A stretch of 7,723 bases of DNA. It comes from Chloroflexota bacterium. Its GTDB lineage: Bacteria > Chloroflexota > Limnocylindria > QHBO01. The stretch lies in the NCBI GenBank assembly GCA_013694645.1, contig JACDBZ010000217.1, forward strand, positions 1 through 7,723, read 5' to 3'. Below are positions 1 to 5,538 of this stretch, piece after piece (within the stretch, counting starts at the first letter, position 1; every line of letters starts with the position of its first letter). The position numbers were made by a program, and so were the translations under genes. A model generated the notes under the pieces. That model made no database searches and was not told where the DNA came from. It saw nothing but the letters and a program-made list of their open reading frames with translations.

Positions 1-1
1 T

Positions 2-2107
2 CTGGCGTTGGCAGCCGTCGATGGCGAGCTGGATGACGCGCGGCGTGAGCGCGCCGGACTCAAGGTCGACGTTGCGGTGCTGGCTGCCGCCGATAAGATC
101 GGCGCCGCGCGGGACGCATCCGCTGCGCGATCAGCTGCCCGCGACCACCGTCAGGATCTCGCAGCCGCCGAGGCCCGTCATGCGGGGATCGTCGCAGAGC
201 AGCTGGCGAAGGTGGGCGGCTGGGAGGAAACACGTCTGCTCGCGCTGGACGATTCAATTCCGAGCCTGCAGGCCACGCGCGACGCCGAGGGACACCTGGC
301 ACGCGTGCGAACGGATTCGAGTGGCGCCGACAGTCGGTGGCGGGCTGCCGCCGACGGCCTCGCCAGTCGTGAGCGCGAGGTCGCCGCACCGCCGGTCATC
401 GGCGATGTCGACGAGCGGCGAGCCGCGCTCAGGGAGCTCGATACCCTGCACGGTCGCCAGGCGGCTGGACGTGCCGTCGGAACGAGTCCGCGATCAGTGG
501 CACTCGACCCTCGAGCCGCTCTCGTGGTCGTTGGGGGCCTGGCGATCGCGGGCATCATGGTCGGGCTCGCGGTGGGCCAGGCCCTCGGCGGCCTCGTCAT
601 CGGAACCGTCCTCGGTGTCGTGCTGGTCGGGATCGTGGCGATGCTTACGCCTCGGTCGAGCGACAGGATGCCCGCGGACGTCTCCGCGATGCGCGCGGAG
701 CTGCTCGAACGGGGTGGGCTGGCTCCGGATGCGACCGATGCCGATGTCGCCACGCTCGCTGACGAGCTCGCCACCGCTCGTGCGCGGTCAGATCTCGCGC
801 GCGAGCAGACGGCATCTCTCGACGTGCGTCGAGACGAGGTGCATCGGCTCGAGCGCTTCCGCGATGATGCTGCGGATGCCCTGCGCGCTGCCGAGGAGGC
901 GTGGACCGCGTGGCTCATCGACCGCGGGATGACTGTCGGGCTCGCTCCGGCCGCGGTGCGCGAGATGCTCGGTGCGGCGGGGATCGCCCGGGGAGCGGCG
1001 ACGGAGCGGGATCGGCATCGCGCCCTGATCACTGTCGCCGATCAGGAGGAGGCCGACCATGCGGCCCGGACCGACGACCTGTTCGCTGCACTCGGGGTGG
1101 GCCCCGTCCGTGGGGCCGACGAGCGCGCGGCCAGCATCCTGGCGCTCGTGGATCGGCTCGAGCGCGCCAGGGAAGATCGGCGGCGCACGCGAGAGCTCGA
1201 GGCGCGCATCGGTCGCCTGGATGAGCGTCGCAGGCCCGCCGTCGAGGAGGTCGCGACCAGACGTGCGGCAGTGGACAGTCATCTCGCCGCGCACGGAAGC
1301 CCGACCGCCGATGTGTTGCGCCAGCGTGATGTTGTCGCGATCGAGCGTCGCGCTCTCCGGGTGCGGGCCCGAGAGCTGCGGGCCGAGCTGGCCGGGATTG
1401 CCGGAAGCGCGGAGGCCATCGACGATCTCGCCGCGGAGGCGCGACGGATCGACGGCGCAGCGGTCGAGGCAGGTCTCGCGGAGACTGCGGCAGACGTTGA
1501 TCGGATCGAAGCCGAGCAGGCCGAGGCTCACGCTCGGATCGGCGAGCTCGCCGCTGGCATCCGGCATCTCGAGGCAGCCGAGGAGCTTGGTGCCAGGCGC
1601 CAGGAGCTCGCCATCGCCGAGGGCAGCGCCGCCGCCCTCGCGCGCCACTGGGCCGTTCGCGCAGTTGCCCTTCGCATCCTGGAGGAGACGCGCCAGCGGT
1701 ACGAGCGGGAGAGGCAGCCGGACGTGGTGCGCGCCGCGGAGTCGCATTTCTCGCGCTTCACGGGCGGACGCTACCCCCGGATCGTTGCGCCACCCGGTGA
1801 CACGAGCGTCCGGGTGGAGACCGAGGGCGGCGAAGGGCGCGTCACCGAGGAGCTCTCTCGCGGCACTGCCGAGCAGCTCTACCTCGCCCTCCGGTTCGGC
1901 CTCATCGAGGAGTTCGCACGGCACGCCGAACCGCTGCCGGTGGTGATGGACGACATTCTCGTCAATTTCGATGCCGACCGTGCGTCACGGGCGGCCGGGG
2001 CGATCCGTGATCTCGCCACACGCCACCAGGTGATCTACTTCACCTGCCATGCGTGGACCGCCGCGCTGCTCGATCCCGAGGCGACGCGGACCGTCGCTCT
2101 GGCCTGA
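2..2107 (+). CDS. SMC/Rad50-like AAA ATPase of the YhaN type, 5'-truncated
   Basis: The reading frame is open from the first bases, so the true start and the N-terminal Walker A half are upstream; 701 residues are visible. Long Ala/Arg/Glu-rich stretches look like coiled coil. They are interrupted by a strongly hydrophobic double segment (nt 515-646, visible residues about 172-214, rich in Gly/Val/Ala/Leu), which reads as a membrane hairpin. The C-terminal end carries an ABC signature, LSRGTAEQ (nt 1853-1876). A Walker B strand, VVMDDILVNFD (nt 1940-1972), follows, and then a switch-like histidine in YFTCH (nt 2036-2050). This layout (ATPase head halves flanking coiled coils with a central membrane hairpin) is known for YhaN-type proteins, which are relatives of SbcC/Rad50 often encoded beside a YhaO/SbcD-like nuclease. 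A role in DNA end or structure processing, possibly at the membrane, is inferred from the family. No nuclease partner is visible here; it would have to lie upstream. The gene ends 23 bp before the deacetylase gene. Confidence 0.85.
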   Translation: MALAAVDGELDDARRERAGLKVDVAVLAAADKIGAARDASAARSAARDHRQDLAAAEARHAGIVAEQLAKVGGWEETRLLALDDSIPSLQATRDAEGHLARVRTDSSGADSRWRAAADGLASREREVAAPPVIGDVDERRAALRELDTLHGRQAAGRAVGTSPRSVALDPRAALVVVGGLAIAGIMVGLAVGQALGGLVIGTVLGVVLVGIVAMLTPRSSDRMPADVSAMRAELLERGGLAPDATDADVATLADELATARARSDLAREQTASLDVRRDEVHRLERFRDDAADALRAAEEAWTAWLIDRGMTVGLAPAAVREMLGAAGIARGAATERDRHRALITVADQEEADHAARTDDLFAALGVGPVRGADERAASILALVDRLERAREDRRRTRELEARIGRLDERRRPAVEEVATRRAAVDSHLAAHGSPTADVLRQRDVVAIERRALRVRARELRAELAGIAGSAEAIDDLAAEARRIDGAAVEAGLAETAADVDRIEAEQAEAHARIGELAAGIRHLEAAEELGARRQELAIAEGSAAALARHWAVRAVALRILEETRQRYERERQPDVVRAAESHFSRFTGGRYPRIVAPPGDTSVRVETEGGEGRVTEELSRGTAEQLYLALRFGLIEEFARHAEPLPVVMDDILVNFDADRASRAAGAIRDLATRHQVIYFTCHAWTAALLDPEATRTVALA

Positions 2108-2108
2108 C

Positions 2109-2117
2109 TGTTAGCAT
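2109..2117 (+). promoter_or_regulatory. possible extended -10 promoter element before the deacetylase gene
   Basis: The 23-bp gap between the ATPase stop and the next ATG contains TG-T-TAGCAT. This is the TGn extension followed by a hexamer matching TATAAT at four of six positions. Transcription would begin around 2124, leaving only about 7 nt before the ATG at 2131, so the message would be nearly leaderless. No clear -35 box is visible, but extended -10 promoters can do without one. The same hexamer occurs at 5471-5476. This is a pattern match only. Confidence 0.3.
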
Positions 2118-2130
2118 CACGTCGGAACCG

Positions 2131-2850
2131 ATGCCTGACGATAAGCTGCCCACTCCTGAGCGTGTCCTGGTCGTCGCGGCGCATCCTGACGACATTGAAT
2201 TCGGGGCCGGCGGCACCGTGGCGCGCTGGGTCACCGAGGGAGCGACCGTCCGCTATCTCCTCGTCACGCGCGGCGATAAGGGCAGCGATGACCCCGCCAC
2301 CGACGTTGCCGCGCTGGTCGAGCTTCGGCAACGCGAGCAGCGTGCCGCCGCCGCGGAGATCGGCGTCGACGGGGTCGAATTTCTCGATGAGCCCGATGGA
2401 CTGGTTGAACCGTCACTGCGCCTGCGTGAGCGCATCACGCACGCGATTCGTTCCTTCCGGCCGGAGATCGTGATGACGCACGACCCGACGGTCCTGTTCG
2501 TGAACAATGAGTGGGTCAACCATCCTGATCATCGCGCGGTCGGGCAGGTGACCGTGGACGCGGTCTTCCCCACCGCCCGCGACCCCCTCAACTTCCGGGA
2601 GCATCTGGATGCCGGGCTGGGGGCGTGGAAGGTGGCGGAGCTGTTCCTGTGGAGCACGAACGAGGCGAACCAGCTGGTCGACATCGGCGGCACGATTGAG
2701 CGCAAGATCGACGCCCTTGGACACCACGCCAGCCAGTTCCGGTCATTCGAGGAGATCGCTCGCTGGGTTCGCCGCCGCAGCGAGGAGCTCGGGGAACGTG
2801 TCGGGTACCGCGCGGCCGAGGGGTTTCGGCGTGTGACCCTGGCTCGATGA
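2131..2850 (+). CDS. PIG-L family zinc-dependent deacetylase (LmbE-like)
   Basis: The product is a 239-residue protein, the usual size for PIG-L/LmbE N-deacetylases, which remove acetyl groups from N-acetylglucosamine-type sugars (for example in mycothiol or bacillithiol synthesis). The family signature AHPDDIEFG lies near the N-terminus (H18, D20, D21, E23). By analogy with MshB, H18 and D21 bind zinc and D20 is the general base. The second conserved block, HPDHRAVG (H131, H134), supplies the remaining metal and acid histidines. MTHDP, about 20 residues earlier, is also typical. The frame opens further upstream inside the ATPase gene, but ATG 2131 is preferred because it places the signature about 17 residues from the start, as in the family, and avoids overlap. 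The Shine-Dalgarno match is weak (CGGAA). The substrate cannot be told from the sequence: thiol sugar, glycolipid or cell-wall sugar are all possible. The 4-bp overlap (ATGA) with the penicillin-binding protein gene shows translational coupling and hints at an envelope-linked role. Confidence 0.9.
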   Translation: MPDDKLPTPERVLVVAAHPDDIEFGAGGTVARWVTEGATVRYLLVTRGDKGSDDPATDVAALVELRQREQRAAAAEIGVDGVEFLDEPDGLVEPSLRLRERITHAIRSFRPEIVMTHDPTVLFVNNEWVNHPDHRAVGQVTVDAVFPTARDPLNFREHLDAGLGAWKVAELFLWSTNEANQLVDIGGTIERKIDALGHHASQFRSFEEIARWVRRRSEELGERVGYRAAEGFRRVTLAR

Positions 2851-4880
2851 GCCGCCACCGCTTCCTCCGCGGTCGCGCGGCAGCCGCCCTGCTCGTGCTC
2901 GTCACCGCCTGCAGCAGCGAGGCGACCCCGGAGCCGACCCCGGAGCCGACCACCTTCCCGACGGCTCCACCTGAAGCAGCCGCCGCCCTGGCCACCGAGT
3001 ACCTCCGCGCCTGGGCCGCAGGCGACTACGCAGCGATGTACGCCACCCTGGATCCGATCCTCCATGCGCGGTACCCGATCGAGCGCTTCACCGAGCTGCA
3101 CGCCGCATTCGCCGATATGGCACGCGTCGAGGAGCTGCGTACGACGACCGGCGAGCCTCGCATCGTGGCGCTGCTCCCCGAAGCGCGCTCGGCGGAGTTC
3201 CCGGCGCCGACCCCGACTCCGCGGCCGTCAGCCGATCCATCGGCGAGGGCAATTCCGTCGGCTGTCCCCAGCTCGGCCCCGAGCCCCGATCCCGACCTCG
3301 ACCCTGTGCTGGCCGGTCCCGTCCCCGGCCTGGCCGTGCCGATCGAGATCTCGGTGGCTTCCGAGCGATTCGGCGAGCTGAATCTCGAGCGCGCCCTGAC
3401 CATGGTCCACGGGCGCGGAGGGTGGCTGGTCCGCTGGAATCCGTCGGTGGTGTTCCCCGAGCTCGGCGAGGACGGCACGCTGCGGCTCGATCGGTCTCTC
3501 GGTCAGCGCGGCCGAATCGTGGGCAGTGACGGGACGATCTGGGCCGAGACGCGCGAGGACGGCGTACGCATCTATCCCCAGGAGGCGCTGGCTGGCCATG
3601 TGATCGGCTACGTGGGGGCGGTCACGGCCGAGGATCTCGACACGCTGGCCGCGACCGGCTATCGCGCCGAAGACCTGGTTGGCCGCAGCGGGCTCGAGTA
3701 TGGAGCGGAGGCGCTGCTGCGGGGAACTCCAGGCTGGAGCCTGGTGGCAGTTTCGCCCGACGCGGCGGAATCGGTGCTGGCCGAGACCGAGATGGTGGCC
3801 GGAGCGGACATTGCCATCACCATTCGGCCCGCGATCCAGGCCACCGCCCAGGACGCGCTGAGCCCATATGCGGCGGCCGCTACCGCCGTTGTCGACCCGA
3901 AGAGCGGCGACGTGTGGGCGCTCGCCAGCCAGCCCGCCTTCAACCCGAACTCGATGACGCTCGGCACCACTCTTGCGGGCAAACCCCTGGCGCCCGCCGG
4001 CGGCGGGCAGATCTTCAACAAGGCGGTCCTGGGAGCCTACCCGGCCGGCTCATCCTTCAAGCCCTTCACCCTGGTCGCCGCGCTCAAGACCGGGGTGGCC
4101 ACGCCCGCGACGCGCGTCACCTGTCCGGCCACCTGGCAGTACGGCGACTTCACGTTCCGCAACTACATGAACCACACCCTGCCCGGGCAGGTGACGTTGG
4201 CCGAGGCCATGGCATTCAGCTGCAACACCAGCTACATGCCACTATCGCTATCGGTCTACGAGCGGGAGGAGACCGCGTTGACCGACCTTCTCCACGAGTT
4301 CGGCTTCGGCGCGGCGACCGGGATCACGTACCTGGTCGAGGAGACCGGGATCGTCCCCGACGATGCCTGGCTGGCCGCGAATGGACGCGGTGGGTACTCC
4401 GGCTTCGAGCAGATCCAGCTCTCCATCGGACAGGGCGCCTTCCTCGGCACGCCGCTCCAGCTCGCGAATGCGTATGCCGCCATCGGCAATGGAGGCACGC
4501 TCTGGACGCCGCGCATCCTCACGACCGCCACTCTTCCCGACGGGACGCTCGTCGCGGAGGTGGAGCCGACGGTGGCGCAGGAGATCTCGGTCAGCGCGGA
4601 GGACCTCGCGTATGTCACCGATACGCTCGAGGCGGTTACGACCCTGCCATATGGGACGGGCACCGCCGCCTTCGCCGGATTCGGGATCCCGGTGGCCGGC
4701 AAGTCCGGCACGGCCGAGACAGGCACGCTGGATCCCCATGCGTGGTTTCCCGCCTACGCGCCGGCCGATGACCCGAGCATCAGCGTCGCCACCATCCTCC
4801 CCAACATCGCGCTCGGCACCGGTGGGACGGATGCGGCCCCGCTCGTTCGGCGCGTCATGGCCGCCCATTTCGCAGACTGA
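2847..4880 (+). CDS. penicillin-binding transpeptidase lipoprotein with NTF2-like (MecA_N-type) domain
   Basis: The product (677 residues) is a D,D-transpeptidase that should cross-link peptidoglycan outside the membrane. The N-terminus has a basic start, a short hydrophobic core and the lipobox VTAC (C22), so the protein appears lipid-anchored, unlike most class B PBPs, which use a transmembrane helix. A Pro/Thr/Glu-rich tether (about 25-45) follows. An NTF2-like domain of MecA_N type begins around 47 and ends with RWNPSVVFPEL; a Pro/Ser-rich stretch (about 119-159) splits it. A PBP dimerisation domain follows, with a degenerate RGRIVGSDG (from R221) and GRSGLEYGAE (from G279). The transpeptidase domain has all three active-site motifs: SSFK (catalytic S402, K405), SCN (S458, N460) and KSGT (619-622). 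The MecA_N fold is shared with MecA and PBP3-type proteins, some of them beta-lactam tolerant, but it is common in intrinsic PBPs, so resistance should not be assumed. The start overlaps the previous stop by 4 bp. Confidence 0.93.
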   Translation: MSRHRFLRGRAAAALLVLVTACSSEATPEPTPEPTTFPTAPPEAAAALATEYLRAWAAGDYAAMYATLDPILHARYPIERFTELHAAFADMARVEELRTTTGEPRIVALLPEARSAEFPAPTPTPRPSADPSARAIPSAVPSSAPSPDPDLDPVLAGPVPGLAVPIEISVASERFGELNLERALTMVHGRGGWLVRWNPSVVFPELGEDGTLRLDRSLGQRGRIVGSDGTIWAETREDGVRIYPQEALAGHVIGYVGAVTAEDLDTLAATGYRAEDLVGRSGLEYGAEALLRGTPGWSLVAVSPDAAESVLAETEMVAGADIAITIRPAIQATAQDALSPYAAAATAVVDPKSGDVWALASQPAFNPNSMTLGTTLAGKPLAPAGGGQIFNKAVLGAYPAGSSFKPFTLVAALKTGVATPATRVTCPATWQYGDFTFRNYMNHTLPGQVTLAEAMAFSCNTSYMPLSLSVYEREETALTDLLHEFGFGAATGITYLVEETGIVPDDAWLAANGRGGYSGFEQIQLSIGQGAFLGTPLQLANAYAAIGNGGTLWTPRILTTATLPDGTLVAEVEPTVAQEISVSAEDLAYVTDTLEAVTTLPYGTGTAAFAGFGIPVAGKSGTAETGTLDPHAWFPAYAPADDPSISVATILPNIALGTGGTDAAPLVRRVMAAHFAD

Positions 4881-4884
4881 TCTG

Positions 4885-4918
4885 CGAAGGCGGACCTTCG
4901 GCGTGCACCGGGTGCACG
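4885..4918 (+). terminator. two back-to-back hairpins after the PBP stop, possible terminator or operator
   Basis: Four bases after the stop codon lies a perfect 6-bp stem with a 4-nt loop: CGAAGG, CGGA, CCTTCG (4885-4900). One base later comes a second perfect inverted repeat, CGTGCACC-G-GGTGCACG (4902-4918), with 8-bp arms around a single base. The position fits a 3'-end structure for the first operon. There is no T-run afterwards, so it is not a classical intrinsic terminator. The second repeat is also symmetrical enough to be a protein-binding operator. Confidence 0.35.
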
Positions 4919-5122
4919 TATCAAGCAAGCAGGGTCCGATATGGCACCGATTGCGCAAGATCGCGACCCAGAATTTGCGCGGCAGCCGACATCTTGGGCG
5001 GACCAGGCTCCAAGTTCGTGGATAGGTGCATCCCGTGCACTCGCCGTGCGCGACGTCTGGCGGCACCCAGCGTCTCGGATCCGGAAGTCGTGGCCAGCAG
5101 CATCAATCGGCTCACCGCGCTG

Positions 5123-5260
5123 GGTTCAACCGAAAATTCAGCTCGTCTGTGGCAGGGGTTGTCCTGCGCGCGAGCTCCACGCTCGACGGTGTCCGGAATA
5201 TCCTTCATTCCCCGCTCCTCGGCTCGTCAGTGCCGGTTCCAACCGAAATATCGGCGCGTC
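5123..5260 (+). repeat. imperfect direct repeat, two copies of about 25 bp
   Basis: Copy 1 is at 5123-5146 and copy 2 at 5235-5260, with starts 112 bp apart. Both contain GGTTC followed, with or without one extra C, by AACCGAAA and a common ending CGTC. About 20 of 24 aligned positions agree. The function is unknown. It could be a duplicated regulator site, a remnant of a duplication, or chance similarity in GC-rich DNA. Confidence 0.35.
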
Positions 5261-5320
5261 CCTCGCGTGGACGCCGCGCGGACCGGCCGTTCAGGCCGCG
5301 GGTGCACTGATATCTCGGTC

Positions 5321-5337
5321 ACTCCCAGCGCGGGAGT
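5321..5337 (+). repeat. perfect 6-bp hairpin
   Basis: ACTCCC, loop AGCGC, GGGAGT forms a perfect stem-loop. It is the first of three adjacent inverted repeats lying upstream of the flavoprotein promoter. No T-run follows on either strand, so a terminator role is doubtful. Confidence 0.4.
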
Positions 5338-5344
5338 CAGGTCT

Positions 5345-5374
5345 AGCCCCAACCCACCGGCCGGCGGCGGGGCT
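5345..5374 (+). repeat. GC-rich hairpin
   Basis: AGCCCC (5345-5350) pairs perfectly with GGGGCT (5369-5374). The interior, which contains CCGGCCGG, can add further pairs with mismatches. It lies 7 bases after the preceding hairpin and 8 bases before the 11-bp inverted repeat. Its role is unknown. Confidence 0.4.
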
Positions 5375-5382
5375 TGACCACA

Positions 5383-5438
5383 GGCTCGTGCGCGCAGCGT
5401 GGAATGCGGGAATCGCGCCCATCGCCGGCGCACGAGCC
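5383..5438. repeat. 11-bp perfect inverted repeat upstream of the flavoprotein promoter
   Basis: GGCTCGTGCGC (5383-5393) is the exact reverse complement of GCGCACGAGCC (5428-5438), with 34 bases between the arms. The right arm ends 8 bases before the putative -35 box. It may be a stem in a transcribed RNA or a pair of half-sites for a looping regulator. An 11-bp perfect match at this spacing would occur only rarely by chance in a region this small, even with GC-rich composition. Confidence 0.5.
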
Positions 5439-5446
5439 CGGCCGCC

Positions 5447-5476
5447 TTGCGCCATATGCTCCCGAGCGGGTAGCAT
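5447..5476 (+). promoter_or_regulatory. putative sigma70-type promoter for the flavoprotein/cytochrome b operon
   Basis: TTGCGC (5447-5452) and TAGCAT (5471-5476) are separated by 18 bp. The -35 box matches TTGACA at three of six positions and the -10 box matches TATAAT at four of six. Transcription would start near 5483, about 20 nt before the TTG at 5503 and 56 nt before the GTG at 5539. The identical TAGCAT hexamer precedes the deacetylase gene, which adds modest support. This is a pattern match only. Confidence 0.35.
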
Positions 5477-5538
5477 CGGTCCTGCCGCTCCTTTGTTAGC
5501 CCTTGGGTAAAAGCCGCCCGGAGAGCGACCGCGACGCC

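Larger units (their letters stand above)
4881..5538. other. intergenic region with several inverted repeats and no convincing gene
   Basis: About 660 bp separate the PBP stop from the flavoprotein start. Both strands contain open frames (for example + 4941-5510 and - 4921-5208), but their translations are Arg/Pro/Ser-rich, of low complexity, and show no recognisable motif. The stretch holds palindromes at 4885-4918 and 5026-5040, an imperfect direct repeat (5123-5146 and 5235-5260), hairpins at 5321-5337 and 5345-5374, an 11-bp inverted repeat (5383-5438) and a plausible promoter (5447-5476). No tRNA cloverleaf and no riboswitch class that I know were found. It most likely combines the 3' end of the first operon with the control region of the second. 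Confidence 0.6.

Noticed and set aside
788..1924. A 378-codon open frame on the - strand inside the ATPase gene
   Set aside because: It is a shadow of the YhaN-like coding sequence, with no recognisable motif. The + frame carries the conserved ABC signature and Walker B.
2847..4880. Beta-lactam resistance gene (mecA-like)
   Set aside because: A MecA_N-type domain is widespread in ordinary penicillin-binding proteins. Nothing in the sequence or context shows acquired resistance.
5121..5146. GGTTCAA resembling a tRNA T-loop
   Set aside because: The flanking bases cannot form the 5-bp T-stem, and no acceptor stem or anticodon arm is found nearby.
4921..5208. A 95-codon frame on the - strand with a GAGGAGCGGGGA stretch just before its ATG
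   Set aside because: The ribosome-site match is attractive, but the product has no motif, looks like random GC-rich translation and has no conserved context. It is the only small frame here worth testing for conservation.
4941..5510. A 189-codon + strand frame filling the intergenic region
   Set aside because: The translation is rich in Arg, Pro, Ala and Ser without domains, crosses all the hairpins and the putative promoter, and runs into the flavoprotein start region.
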